Position numbers and translations under genes: made by a program. A stretch of 64,000 nucleotides of DNA from Jannaschia marina (GTDB lineage: Bacteria; Pseudomonadota; Alphaproteobacteria; Rhodobacterales; Rhodobacteraceae). The stretch covers positions 372,001 through 436,000 of the forward strand of contig NZ_JABVAX010000003.1 in the NCBI RefSeq assembly GCF_013404595.1, written 5' to 3'. Shown in pieces: positions 18,668 through 29,109 of the stretch (position 1 is the first letter of the stretch; each line of letters opens with the position of its first letter). The notes under the pieces were generated by a model that saw nothing but the letters and a program-made list of their open reading frames with translations, was not told the origin of the DNA and did not search any database.

Positions 18668-19875
18668 CGCGCCGTGTCGTCATCACCGGGGCCGGCACGA
18701 TCAACGCGCTCGGGGCCGACGTTCCGGCGACGCTCGAGGCGCTCCGCGAGGGGCGCTCGGCCATCGGGGAGCTGGACATCCGCGACGTCGACCGCCTGAT
18801 GATCCGCATCGGCGCGCAGGTCGCGGGCTACGACGAAAGCGCGCATTTCAACCGCCAGCAGATCGCGCTCTACGACCGCTACACGCAGTTCGCGCTGCTG
18901 GCCGCGGGTCAGGCGCTCACACAGGCGGGGCTCGTCTTCGAGGGGGCGCTCGCCGCCCGCTCTGGCGTGATCCTCGGCACCTCGGGCGGCGGGCTCAACA
19001 CGCAGGACGAGAACTACCGGGCCGTCTACGAGGACGGGAAGAACCGCGTGCATCCCTTCGTCGTCCCGAAGCTTATGAACAACGCGGCGGCCGCGCATCT
19101 GAGCATGGAATACAACCTGAAGGGCCCGTCCTTCACGGTCGCCACCGCCTGCGCCAGCTCCAACCACGCGATCGGGCAGGCGTTTCAGTTTATCGCCTCT
19201 GGCATGGCCGATGTGATGGTAACCGGCGGGGCCGAGGCGATGCTCTGCTTCGGCGGGGTGAAGGCGTGGGAGGGGCTCCGCGTGATGTCCCGTGATACCT
19301 GCCGGCCCTTCTGCGCCACGCGGTCTGGCATGGTCCAGGGCGAGGGCGCGGGCGTCTTCGTGTTGGAGGACTACGATCACGCCCGCGCGCGGGGGGCCGA
19401 GATCTTGGCCGAGGTGGCGGGTATCGCCATGACCTCCGATGCCTCCGACATCGTCATGCCCTCGCGGCAGGGGGCGGAGCGGGCGATGGCCGGCGCGCTT
19501 GCGCAGGCGGGGCTGGCGACCTCCGACATCGGATACATCAACGCCCACGGCACCGGGACGGCGGCGAACGACAAGATCGAGAGCGCGGCCGTCGCCCATG
19601 TCTTCGGGGCGGATGCCGACCGGCTGGCGATCAGCTCCACCAAGTCGATGCATGGCCATTGCATCGGAGCGACGGGGGCCATCGAGCTTCTGGCCTGCAT
19701 CATGGCGCTCCGCGACGGCGTCATCGCCCCCACCGCAAACTGGCAGGAGCCGGACCCGGAATGCGCGCTCGACATCGTACCGAACAGGGCACGCGAGGCG
19801 CGGGTGACGGCGTGTCTCTCCAACGCCTTTGCCTTCGGCGGCATGAACGCCGTTCTGGCGCTCAAGGCGGTGTGA
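18664..19875 (+). CDS. Beta-ketoacyl-ACP synthase, FabF-like
   Basis: A 403-residue elongating ketosynthase. The catalytic triad is visible: Cys163 in TACASSNHA, His295 in NAHGTGT and His332 in STKSMHGHCIGATG. The length is typical of FabF/KAS II. A GTG start overlaps the ACP stop by four bases. Together with the dedicated ACP and lpxD it suggests a local chain-elongation step feeding lipid A or another envelope lipid; no ketoreductase or dehydratase is present here, so these would come from the general FAS pool. Confidence 0.9.
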   Translation: MTRRVVITGAGTINALGADVPATLEALREGRSAIGELDIRDVDRLMIRIGAQVAGYDESAHFNRQQIALYDRYTQFALLAAGQALTQAGLVFEGALAARSGVILGTSGGGLNTQDENYRAVYEDGKNRVHPFVVPKLMNNAAAAHLSMEYNLKGPSFTVATACASSNHAIGQAFQFIASGMADVMVTGGAEAMLCFGGVKAWEGLRVMSRDTCRPFCATRSGMVQGEGAGVFVLEDYDHARARGAEILAEVAGIAMTSDASDIVMPSRQGAERAMAGALAQAGLATSDIGYINAHGTGTAANDKIESAAVAHVFGADADRLAISSTKSMHGHCIGATGAIELLACIMALRDGVIAPTANWQEPDPECALDIVPNRAREARVTACLSNAFAFGGMNAVLALKAV

Positions 19876-19884
19876 CAGTCGCCC

Positions 19885-20628
19885 CTAGGCTTCCGGGAGA
19901 ACGGAGGGGGTCGTGCGCCCCATTCGACAGAGATCGCAGATGCGGACGGCCTCGGTGATCCCCATCAGGGCCAGATCCCGGAAGTCCGGCAGGACGTAGG
20001 GATCGGCGCGGGCGTAGTCGACGGTGTAGCCCAGATCCTCGAAGGACGCGATGGAGAGGCGGCTCAGCGGGCGATCCGTTCCCGACAGGAAGCCGGTCAG
20101 CAGTTCGTCCCCGAAGATCAGCTCTCTCCAGTGACCCTCGCGCGTGCCCGGACCGCCGGTGTTGGCAAGAGGAACGCCCGCTCCGGCATCGGGGTCGAGG
20201 GTGGCGAACTCGCGGTTGGAGGCCGGGCCGGTGAACCGGGGATCGGCCGATCCGCTCCCCTCGATCAGCCCACGCCGCGCCCAAAGCGTGCCGAAGCCCA
20301 GCACATGGGCCATCTCGTGCAGGATCACATCCTCGAAGCGGCCGCCCTGTTCCAGTGTTTCGACATCGGCTTCGTCGAAGTCCATGATCCCGGCCACGGG
20401 ACGTTCGTCACCGGGGCGCAGGAGGGTCGGCCCGGCCTGTCCCAGAACGCCCTCGGGGCCGTCGATCCGGTTGATCGAGACGTCGATCCGCAGGCCGGTC
20501 AGTACGTCGCCCTCCGCCTCGATTGGCGGAAAGCCCGTGTCCATCACCTCGTCCCACCGGGTCGCCGCCCGTTCGAAGACGCCGCGGCGCGTGTCGGTGA
20601 TCGGGCTGATGAAGCGAAGGGTGATCAT
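19885..20628 (-). CDS. Leishmanolysin-like (M8) metalloprotease
   Basis: A 247-residue metzincin. The zinc motif HEMAHVLGFGTLW is typical of the bacterial leishmanolysin-like branch, a third histidine is found in GHWRE, and the C-terminal LSRLSIASFEDLGYTVDY matches the end of this fold. It begins directly in the catalytic domain (MITLRFISP) with no signal peptide, propeptide or RTX tail, unlike many secreted relatives. Start supported by AAAGGA seven bases upstream. It converges with the ketosynthase gene, 9 bp apart. Location and substrate are unknown. Confidence 0.8.
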   Translation of the reverse strand: MITLRFISPITDTRRGVFERAATRWDEVMDTGFPPIEAEGDVLTGLRIDVSINRIDGPEGVLGQAGPTLLRPGDERPVAGIMDFDEADVETLEQGGRFEDVILHEMAHVLGFGTLWARRGLIEGSGSADPRFTGPASNREFATLDPDAGAGVPLANTGGPGTREGHWRELIFGDELLTGFLSGTDRPLSRLSIASFEDLGYTVDYARADPYVLPDFRDLALMGITEAVRICDLCRMGRTTPSVLPEA

Positions 20629-20781
20629 CGGGCGTCCTTTCGGTTCGGTCTGCTGGTATCAGAAGACGGGCCCGCGGCGCGGGATGCCAGCCCCCCGGTT
20701 CGCCATGTCAAAATCGGCCCGCGATTGCCGGTCGCCCGCCGTCTTCCGCCGGGACCGCATCGCCTCCATCCGAAACGCAAC

Positions 20782-20801
20782 GGGGCACCCGAAGGTGCCC
20801 C
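20782..20801 (-). terminator. Hairpin downstream of ialB-like gene
   Basis: GGGGCACC and GGTGCCCC form a perfect 8-bp stem with a CGAA tetraloop, 26 bp past the stop of the IalB gene on the minus strand. The T tract that follows is short, so termination is probable rather than certain. Confidence 0.6.
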
Positions 20802-20826
20802 GCTCGATGCGTCCCGAAGGAAGCGA

Positions 20827-21528
20827 TCATTCGTTGGCCACTTCCACCGCCGCGAGGCCGGCGGTGAAGCCCGTGAGGGACATGGTCAGTTCCGCCTGCT
20901 GATCGGGGGCCAGCGCGGGCACCACGACCAGCGTGGCCTTCGCACCGCGACGGAAGGCCTGCACGTCGGCGGCGGTGAAGCCCATCCGGCTGTAGCAACC
21001 GGTCTGGTCGCAGAAGCTGTAGGGATAGCGGCGGGGCTGCCCACCATCGATCGTCATCGTGACCTGCGCGGTCAGGAGCGTCTGCAGCGGGGTCAGCACC
21101 GTCGCCCCGGCGACGATCTCGCCCCCGTCGGGCAGGTCGAAGAAGTTCACGTCCGCCGTCGGGTTGCCCTGCTGATCGGCAAGACGCTGGTAGAGCTGAC
21201 AGGGATCGTCCTGTCCTTCGGGGGCCTCGAGGCAACGGACCTCCCAGTCACCATGCTCCTCGCGCACGTAGATCTGCGGCCCGCCCGACAGCGCCTCGCC
21301 GACCGACGTTCCGGTCGAAAGATCGCCACCGGGCGAAGCAGGCGGTGCCTGATCGGCGTCGAGCGTCTCGCCGGCTTCGGGCGTCTCGGCGGTCTCGCCG
21401 GTTTCGGGAGCTTCGGTCGCCGTCCCGGCGTCCTCTGTGTCGGTCTCCTGCGCGAGGCCGGGGGCCGCCATCAGCGACAGCGCCAGCACCGAGGCGACGG
21501 CGGGCAGGAAACGGGTCGAATGGATCAC
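20827..21528 (-). CDS. Invasion-associated locus B (IalB) family protein
   Basis: A 233-residue exported protein. A GTG start gives the signal peptide MIHSTRFLPAVASVLALSLM ending near AQ; AGGAG lies nine bases upstream. Then comes an acidic low-complexity linker of Thr/Glu/Pro/Gly repeats (EAPETGETAETPEAGETL) and the IalB domain with DWEVRCLEAPEG, paired cysteines in CDQTGCYSRMGF, and a C-terminal hydrophobic strand. IalB relatives were named in Bartonella; in marine Rhodobacterales their role is unknown. A GTG nine bases upstream (21537) is an alternative start. Confidence 0.83.
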   Translation of the reverse strand: MIHSTRFLPAVASVLALSLMAAPGLAQETDTEDAGTATEAPETGETAETPEAGETLDADQAPPASPGGDLSTGTSVGEALSGGPQIYVREEHGDWEVRCLEAPEGQDDPCQLYQRLADQQGNPTADVNFFDLPDGGEIVAGATVLTPLQTLLTAQVTMTIDGGQPRRYPYSFCDQTGCYSRMGFTAADVQAFRRGAKATLVVVPALAPDQQAELTMSLTGFTAGLAAVEVANE

Positions 21529-21663
21529 GATATGCACTCCTCGAAAGTGATTTGCGCCGGGTCTAGCACGGCTTTTCGTCGAGGTGCAGGGGGCATCGGT
21601 TTCGGTCTGCACGGCGCGAGATGATGCCCCGAAACGGCCGCGATGCCGAACGTCCGAAATAAG

Positions 21664-21691
21664 AAAAAGGGCCTGTGAGCAGGCCCTTTTT
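21664..21691. terminator. Strong bidirectional-looking intrinsic terminator
   Basis: AAAAAGGGCCTG and CAGGCCCTTTTT form a perfect 12-bp stem with a TGAG loop, with T runs on both strands. It lies between the divergent ialB-like and DUF853 genes, so it may end a transcript or a small RNA initiated nearby. Confidence 0.75.
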
Positions 21692-21917
21692 CATGTTGAT
21701 TTTTTCTCTCCCCGTCGGACTGGCCGACTTGATGATGCAGACCCTAAGCAGCGATTCTAAAGGCGTCAACAGACTATTTTGAACGGGTTTCGTGAATCTT
21801 CGCTTCGCTCCGGGGCGGGCGCGAATCCGGCTCTGCCGATGGCGCGCGACGCGGTGCGGGCTGTGCGCGCGGCACCTCGGCTGCTATGGCGGACGGGTGT
21901 TAACCCGGGGGGACGAA

Positions 21918-23474
21918 ATGGCGACATCTGACGGCGGGATCTTCGTGGGCGGCGGAGGTGCCGACTACGGCACCGCGCAGCATCTGCGGCTCGACTACGC
22001 GAACCGTCACGGGCTCATCGCCGGGGCGACGGGCACCGGCAAGACCGTGACGCTCCAGATTCTCACGCAGGGGTTCTCGGATGCGGGCGTTCCGGTGTTC
22101 CTCTCGGACGTGAAGGGCGATCTCTCGGGGCTCGCGCGCCCCGGCTCGCCCGAGCACAAGCTGCACGGGGCCTTCCTCGAACGCGCGGGCAAGATCGGGC
22201 TCGATCTCGACTACGCCGCCGCGCCCGTGACCTTCTGGGACCTCTGGGGAGCCGATGGCCATCCGGTGCGCACGACCGTCTCGGAGATGGGACCGCTCCT
22301 CCTCGCGCGGCTGCTGGAACTGACCGAGGCGCAGGAGGGTGTCCTCAATATCGCCTTCCGCGTGGCCGACGAACAGGGATTGGCGCTTCTCGACCTGAAG
22401 GATCTGCAGGCGCTGCTCGTCTGGGTGGGCGAGAACCGCAAGACGCTGTCTACGCAGTACGGCAATGTGTCCACCGCCTCCGTGGGTGCGATCCAGCGTG
22501 CGCTTCTGACGCTCGAGACGCAGGGCGGGGTGAACCTCTTCGGGGAGCCGGCACTGGAGCTGGAGGATCTGGTGCGGACCGCGCCCGACGGGCGTGGGCG
22601 GGTGAACGTGCTGGCTGCCGATCGACTGATGGCCGCGCCGCGGCTCTATGCGACGTTCCTGATGTGGCTCCTTTCGGAACTCTTCGAGCAGCTGCCCGAG
22701 GTCGGCGACCCCGACAAACCGAAGCTCGTCTTCTTCTTCGACGAGGCGCATCTTCTGTTCGACGACGCGCCCAAGGCCTTGATCGACAAGGTGGAACAGG
22801 TCGCGCGGCTCATTCGCTCGAAGGGTGTGGGCGTCTACTTCGTGACGCAGAATCCCGAGGACATTCCCGAGGATATCCTGGGCCAGCTCGGCAACCGGGT
22901 GCAGCATGCGTTGCGGGCCTTTACCGCGAAGGACCGGAAGGCGCTGCGGCAAGCCGCGCAGAACTACCGCGAGAACCCGGCCTTCGACATCGAGGACGCG
23001 ATCCGCGAGGTCGGCGTGGGCGAGGCGGTGACGTCCCTCCTGGAGCGCAAGGGCATCCCCGGCGTGGCCGAGCGCACGCTGATCCGGCCGCCCGCCTCCC
23101 AACTCGGTCCGATCACGGATGGGGAGCGAAAGGATGTTCTTCAATCATCTGATATTGCGGGGAAATACGAGGTCGAAATCGACCGGGAAAGCGCCTTCGA
23201 AGTGCTGGCCAAGCGGGCCGAAGACGCGGCGAAGGCGGCCGAGGAAGCGGAGGCCGAGGAGGACACCGCCGAGCCCGCGATGCGCGAATACAAATCCGGG
23301 CGCCGGTATTCGGGCGAGCGGGTGAGCCGCTCGACCTCGAAGCCGCGCAGCCGGTCGCGGCGGGGTGACAGCGTGGGCGAGGCCTTTGCCAAGTCCTTCG
23401 CCCGCTCGCTCGGGACGCGGGCGGGGCGGTCGATCGTGCGGGGGGTCCTGGGCGGGCTCTTCCGGGGGCGGTGA
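21918..23474 (+). CDS. DUF853 / HerA-like helicase family ATPase (YjgR type)
   Basis: A 518-residue predicted FtsK/HerA-type ATPase. Walker A is [10 protein letters not shown] (36-45), Walker B is [12 protein letters not shown] at about 270, and a HerA-like arginine segment is seen near [13 protein letters not shown]. The C-terminal 100 residues are a Glu/Ala-rich helix followed by a very basic Ser/Arg tail ([14 protein letters not shown]), likely nucleic-acid contacting. The upstream frame is open, but the ATG at 21918 has a GGGGGGA sequence before it and starts the family homology. The cellular role of this family is unknown. No NurA nuclease partner is adjacent. Confidence 0.88.
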   Translation: MATSDGGIFVGGGGADYGTAQHLRLDYANRHGLIAGATGTGKTVTLQILTQGFSDAGVPVFLSDVKGDLSGLARPGSPEHKLHGAFLERAGKIGLDLDYAAAPVTFWDLWGADGHPVRTTVSEMGPLLLARLLELTEAQEGVLNIAFRVADEQGLALLDLKDLQALLVWVGENRKTLSTQYGNVSTASVGAIQRALLTLETQGGVNLFGEPALELEDLVRTAPDGRGRVNVLAADRLMAAPRLYATFLMWLLSELFEQLPEVGDPDKPKLVFFFDEAHLLFDDAPKALIDKVEQVARLIRSKGVGVYFVTQNPEDIPEDILGQLGNRVQHALRAFTAKDRKALRQAAQNYRENPAFDIEDAIREVGVGEAVTSLLERKGIPGVAERTLIRPPASQLGPITDGERKDVLQSSDIAGKYEVEIDRESAFEVLAKRAEDAAKAAEEAEAEEDTAEPAMREYKSGRRYSGERVSRSTSKPRSRSRRGDSVGEAFAKSFARSLGTRAGRSIVRGVLGGLFRGR

Positions 23475-23487
23475 GGCGAGAAATGAA

Positions 23488-23530
23488 CGTTTTGTACAAA
23501 AATTCCGGGCCGGCTGGACGTTTTGTACAT
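23488..23530 (+). promoter_or_regulatory. Paired ACGTTTTGTACA direct repeats, candidate operator
   Basis: The 12-mer ACGTTTTGTACA occurs at 23488-23499 and 23519-23530, 31 bp apart, about three helical turns. The first copy is part of a perfect palindrome TTTTGTACAAAA (23490-23501). It lies 21-63 bp upstream of the acetyltransferase start. The binding factor is unknown. Confidence 0.5.
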
Positions 23531-23550
23531 CCCTCGAAAGCCCCCCTGCG

Positions 23551-24036
23551 ATGATCCTGCGCCCGCCACGCCCGGTCGACGCGATGGAGATCGCCGCGAT
23601 CCAGGCCGAGGGCCTGGCGACCGGCCATGCCTCGTTCCGCGACACGCCGACCGACTGGCAGGATTTCCATGACGGGCATCCGCTCGCCCTCGTGGCCGAG
23701 GAGCGGGGGATCGTGATCGGCTGGAGCGCGCTTGCGCCCACGTCGGCGCGCGAGACCTACGCCGGCGTCGGCGAGGTCAGCACCTATGTGGGGGCGCAGG
23801 CCGTGGGGCGCGGCATCGGGCGAGCCCTTCTCGACCGGTTGGTCGCCGAGGCGGCGGCGGAGGGCTGGTGGAGTTTCGTCGCGCAGATCTTCCCCGAGAA
23901 CCGCGCGAGCCTCGCGCTCCACCGCGCCTGCGGGTTCCGTACGGTTGGCACGCGGGAGCGGCTGGGCCGGATGACCTACGGTCCGATGGCAGGCGCATGG
24001 CGCGACGTCGTGATGCTGGAGCGGCGGATGCCGTAG
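23551..24036 (+). CDS. GNAT acetyltransferase, phosphinothricin acetyltransferase-like
   Basis: A 161-residue N-acetyltransferase of the Pat/YncA type. The acetyl-CoA loop is GAQAVGRGIGRALLDRLV, the preceding beta-strand has VGEVSTYV, and NRASLALHRACGFRTVGTRE is the C-terminal GNAT motif. The C-terminal part includes GAWRDVVMLERR, as in enzymes acetylating phosphinothricin or methionine derivatives. The true substrate is not predictable. It starts 76 bp after the DUF853 gene, behind a pair of direct repeats that may regulate it. Confidence 0.88.
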   Translation: MILRPPRPVDAMEIAAIQAEGLATGHASFRDTPTDWQDFHDGHPLALVAEERGIVIGWSALAPTSARETYAGVGEVSTYVGAQAVGRGIGRALLDRLVAEAAAEGWWSFVAQIFPENRASLALHRACGFRTVGTRERLGRMTYGPMAGAWRDVVMLERRMP

Positions 24037-24164
24037 GGTACGCCGGTTCGGGTCGGGGCGTCGCGGGTTTCGGAGGGGCGCTCGATTCTGCGCTGTGCAG
24101 CCGTGACATCTCCTGCGGAGATATCACCCTGCTGCCGTCGATTTACGCCTGGACGGCGAAATCG

Positions 24165-25736
<1,572 letters not shown>

Positions 25737-25877
25737 GCCCGCCGCTTACGCCGCCGGGGGTGCCGGGGCAAGGCCGGGCGATGTCGCTTTCGTCGCGCAG
25801 GGTGCGCAAACGGTCGGCGCGGGCCGTGACGGGCGGGCTATCGAGGCGACGAGGCATCCGGGTACAGGGAGCGAGCC

Positions 25878-27428
25878 ATGGCGGACGGGGCACGGACACG
25901 GGGACGACGCGGCGGGGGCGGCGCGGCCCGGCGGGCGGAGCGCACGAGCACGCGGATCGACCAGGCGCGCTTCATCTCGCGGGCGATCCCGGACTACGAG
26001 TCGCTGACCGAGGAATTGCTCGGCATCATCGAGGCGAACGCCGAGGTCGTTCTCGAGGAGATCGGTGTCTCCTTCCCCGAGAACGAGCCCGCGCTCGAGC
26101 GGTGGCGGGCGGCAGGCGCGGAGGTGCGGGGCGACCGGGTCCACATCCCGAAGGGCCTCGCCCGCAAGCTCTGCGCGACGGCCCCCGCGTCCTTCACGCA
26201 GATCGCCCGGAACCCGGAGCGCAACGTGGAGATCGGCGGACGCAACCTGGTGCTCGCCCCGATCTACGGGCCGCCCTTCGTGCGCGACGGCGAGGGCCGG
26301 CGCTATGCGACGATCGAGGACTTCCGCAAGTTCGTGAAGCTCGGCCACATGTCGAAGTGGCTTCACCATTCGGGCGGCACCGTCTGCGAGCCGACGGACC
26401 TGCCGGTGAACAAGCGGCACTACGACATGCTGCTGGCGCATATGACGCTGACCGACAAGCCGTTCATGGGGTCGGTGACCGAGCCGAGTCGGGCGCGCGA
26501 TTCGGTCGAGATGTGCGATATCCTCTTCGACGCGGGCGACGGACGCGGCCTCGACGGGCGCACGGCGCTCGTGAGCCTCATCAACGTCAACAGCCCGCTC
26601 ACCTTCGATTCGATCATGATGGGCGCGCTGGAGGTCTATGCCGAGGCGAATCAGGCCTGCATCGTCTCGCCCTTCATCGTGGGCGGGGCGATGGCCCCGG
26701 TCTCGATCCTCGGCACATTGACGCAGGTGCTCGCCGAGGTGATGGCGGGCGTGGCCTATTCGCAACTCGTGCGGCCGGGCGCGCCGGTCATCTTCGGGGC
26801 CTTCGTCTCCTCGATCGACATGAATTCGGGCGCGCCCACCTTCGGCACGCCGGAAGCGGCACAGATAACCTATGGGGCCGGGCAACTCGCGCGGCGACTG
26901 GGGCTGCCCTATCGCAGCGCGGGGTCGTTCAACGGCTCGAAACTGCCCGATGCGCAGGCGGCCTACGAGACGGCCAACTCGCTCAACGCGGGGCTGCTGT
27001 CGGGGGTGAACTTCATGCTGCATTCCTGCGGATGGCTCGAAGGTGGGCTCGTCGCGGATTTCGAGAAGTTCGTGATGGACGCCGATCAGCTCGGCACGCT
27101 TCACAAGATGGCCGCGGGAGTGCCCTCGGACGAGAACGCGCAGGCGATGGACGCGCTGCGCGAGGTGGGGCCGGGCGGACACTTTCTTGGCTGCGCGCAT
27201 ACGCAGGCGAACTACCGCCAGGCCTTCTGGAAGTCGGATCTGTTGGACTACAAGCCTTTTGAAACCTGGTTCGAGGAGGGCGCGCGCGACACGCGGGCGT
27301 TGGCGGCGGCGCGGGTCGAGAAGCTCTTGGCTGACTACGAGGAGCCTGCGCTCGATCCGGCCATCCGGGCGGCACTTCTGGAATATGTGGAACGCAAGAA
27401 GGCGTCGATGAGCGACGCCTTTATCTGA
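25878..27428 (+). CDS. Trimethylamine methyltransferase (MttB) superfamily protein, non-pyrrolysine
   Basis: A 516-residue TIM-barrel methyltransferase of the MttB superfamily. It shows the family stretches EIGVSFPENEPAL, FTQIARNPERNVEIGG and SKLPDAQAAYETANSLNAGL, and a C-terminal SMSDAFI. There is no in-frame UAG, so unlike archaeal MttB it carries no pyrrolysine. Such bacterial homologues demethylate other quaternary amines (MtgB acts on glycine betaine) and pass the methyl group to a corrinoid protein. No corrinoid protein gene adjoins. The basic glycine-rich N-terminus (RTRGRRGGGGAARRAER) precedes the domain. GGGAG stands six bases before ATG. Confidence 0.85.
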   Translation: MADGARTRGRRGGGGAARRAERTSTRIDQARFISRAIPDYESLTEELLGIIEANAEVVLEEIGVSFPENEPALERWRAAGAEVRGDRVHIPKGLARKLCATAPASFTQIARNPERNVEIGGRNLVLAPIYGPPFVRDGEGRRYATIEDFRKFVKLGHMSKWLHHSGGTVCEPTDLPVNKRHYDMLLAHMTLTDKPFMGSVTEPSRARDSVEMCDILFDAGDGRGLDGRTALVSLINVNSPLTFDSIMMGALEVYAEANQACIVSPFIVGGAMAPVSILGTLTQVLAEVMAGVAYSQLVRPGAPVIFGAFVSSIDMNSGAPTFGTPEAAQITYGAGQLARRLGLPYRSAGSFNGSKLPDAQAAYETANSLNAGLLSGVNFMLHSCGWLEGGLVADFEKFVMDADQLGTLHKMAAGVPSDENAQAMDALREVGPGGHFLGCAHTQANYRQAFWKSDLLDYKPFETWFEEGARDTRALAAARVEKLLADYEEPALDPAIRAALLEYVERKKASMSDAFI

Positions 27429-27450
27429 AGTCTCTCGCTGCCGCCGCGCG

Positions 27451-27738
27451 TCAGGCGCGGGCGGCGCGGAAGGCGCGGGCCTCGGCCATGAGCGCGACGA
27501 GGATGTCGACGTGGCGGGCGAGGCTGTAATTCTTGTCGGTCGTCACGCGGCGTTCCTCGAGGGCGGCCTCGATCGGCAGCAGCTTCTCGAGCGCGGCGCG
27601 CGGCGTCGAGGGAATGGCGACGCGCAGCATCCGCCGCAGGTCCCGCCGGCGGTGATACTGCGTGGTGCCCTGATTGGCGGCTTCGACCAGCAGTTGCGGG
27701 CGGCGAAGGGTGTCGAGCTCGGCGGTGATCTTGCACAT
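27451..27738 (-). CDS. DUF6477 family protein
   Basis: A 95-residue helical, basic cytoplasmic protein of a Rhodobacterales-typical family. The features I recognise are LRRPQLLVEAANQGTTQYHR near the N-terminus and TDKNYSLARHVDILVALMAE near the C-terminus. Upstream frame extension exists, but AAGGA lies about nine bases before the chosen ATG, and similarity begins there. It diverges from a DUF6456 gene over 209 bp that contain a CtrA-like site. Function unknown. Confidence 0.8.
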   Translation of the reverse strand: MCKITAELDTLRRPQLLVEAANQGTTQYHRRRDLRRMLRVAIPSTPRAALEKLLPIEAALEERRVTTDKNYSLARHVDILVALMAEARAFRAARA

Positions 27739-27877
27739 TGCGGCACGTCCTTGAGTCGGTTTCAATTGTCCTGATCCTGACGTCCGCAAAAGCGCCGTTG
27801 CGAAACAATCGAAAGCTGCGCGCGCTGTTGTCCCTTCGTTTACAGTTTCGAAACGATTGATGACGCTTTGGCCGATC

Positions 27878-27892
27878 TTAACGTCTTGGTAA
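27878..27892. promoter_or_regulatory. CtrA-like binding site (TTAA-N7-GTAA)
   Basis: TTAACGTCTTGGTAA differs by one base from the CtrA consensus TTAA-N7-TTAA. It lies in the divergent promoter region of the DUF6477 and DUF6456 genes, 55 bp before the latter. CtrA is encoded in this window. Such short sites also arise by chance, so context is the main support. Confidence 0.45.
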
Positions 27893-27947
27893 CCAATCCG
27901 AGAGACTTCTGGCGAGGTTATCAACAGGACTCGTTTCGGAGCGACCG

Positions 27948-29045
27948 ATGTCCCCCTTACCGATTTCCCAAAGCCGGACACGCCTGCCGTCCTGGGTGCC
28001 GTCCTCGGCGCGCGCCTATGTAGCCCATGCGGTCGAGGGGCGCGCGTTGCGGGAGGTGGCCGCCGACAGCGGCTGTGCGCCCTCGACCATCCTGCGGCAG
28101 GTCCGCCGGATCGAGCAGCGCCGGGACGACCCCCTTGTCGATGACATGATCGAGCGGCTCTCGCTGGCTGCGCACGCAGGCTCCCCCGACCCAGACCTTG
28201 AGGATACCCCAAGCATGTCCGTTACGCCCCGCCACGAGACGCTCATCGACGACGACACCCTCGGCCGGGAGGCCCGGCGCATCCTGCGTCGCCTCTGCGA
28301 AAAGGATGCCGAACTGGTGGTCGGGCAGGGGATGCCGCAGGCCGCCGTGTTGCGCGATACCGGCGACACGCCGACGCGGACGGCGACCGTCGCGCGCAGC
28401 GTCGCGCAGGCCTTCGTGCTGAAGGACTGGGTGGCTTGCGTGAAGGCCGGACGGATCACGCGCTATCGCATCACCGACGCGGGGCGGGCCGCGCTCAAGC
28501 GGCTCCTGAGCGACACTCTGGCCGCGCGGCAGGACGCGCGGGGGATGGCCGAGGCGGCAAGCCCCTTTCTGACGCAGCAGATGGAGCTGGAGCAGCGGGT
28601 GGTCGAGCCGGGGGGCGAGACGCTGCGGGTGAACCTGGCCGAGTCACCACTGGGTGGCCTCGCGCGCAAGAAGGACCGCGACGGCAAGCCCTTCCTGTCG
28701 ATGGAGCTGGTCGCCGCGGGCGAGCGGCTGCGCGAGGATTTCGAGCGCGCCCAGATGGGCCCGCGCGTCGGCCAGAACTGGGAGCGCTTCCTGACGCCGG
28801 GCGACCGGGGACAACTCGGGGCGAGCGATCCGCTCGGCGGTTCGGACGCGGCGCGGGCGCGGGTCAGCCGGGCCCTGCGCGAGCTGGGGCCGGGGCTTGC
28901 CGATGTCGTGCTGCGCGTGTGCTGCTTCCTCGAGGGGCTGGAGGCCGCGGAGAAGCGGCTCGGCTGGGCGGCGCGGTCGGGCAAGATCGTTCTGCGGATC
29001 GCGTTGCAGCGGCTCGCGGCTCACTACGCGCAGCTGCATCGCTGA
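27948..29045 (+). CDS. DUF6456 domain protein with N-terminal helix-turn-helix
   Basis: A 365-residue protein. Residues about 20-55 look like a helix-turn-helix (REVAADSGCAPSTILRQVRR), so a DNA-binding role is plausible. A middle region resembles a second winged-helix (VARSVAQAFVLKDWV). The C-terminal DUF6456 domain has RDGKPFLSMELVAAGERLRE, then VGQNWERFLT and SGKIVLRIALQRLAAHY. The family is common in Rhodobacterales; function unknown. Divergent from the DUF6477 gene with a CtrA-like site between, suggesting cell-cycle or CtrA-regulon control. A strong terminator follows. Confidence 0.82.
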   Translation: MSPLPISQSRTRLPSWVPSSARAYVAHAVEGRALREVAADSGCAPSTILRQVRRIEQRRDDPLVDDMIERLSLAAHAGSPDPDLEDTPSMSVTPRHETLIDDDTLGREARRILRRLCEKDAELVVGQGMPQAAVLRDTGDTPTRTATVARSVAQAFVLKDWVACVKAGRITRYRITDAGRAALKRLLSDTLAARQDARGMAEAASPFLTQQMELEQRVVEPGGETLRVNLAESPLGGLARKKDRDGKPFLSMELVAAGERLREDFERAQMGPRVGQNWERFLTPGDRGQLGASDPLGGSDAARARVSRALRELGPGLADVVLRVCCFLEGLEAAEKRLGWAARSGKIVLRIALQRLAAHYAQLHR

Positions 29046-29062
29046 GCGGCCCGGGAAACGCG

Positions 29063-29096
29063 AAAGGCCCGGTCGATGGGGGCCGGGCCTTTTTTG
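29063..29096. terminator. Intrinsic terminator between DUF6456 gene and gltA
   Basis: AAAGGCCCGG pairs with CCGGGCCTTT across a 10-base loop and is followed by TTTT. The genes on either side converge, and the A run at the 5' side would let it also serve the minus strand. Confidence 0.85.
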
Positions 29097-29109
29097 TTGT
29101 CCGTGCGCT

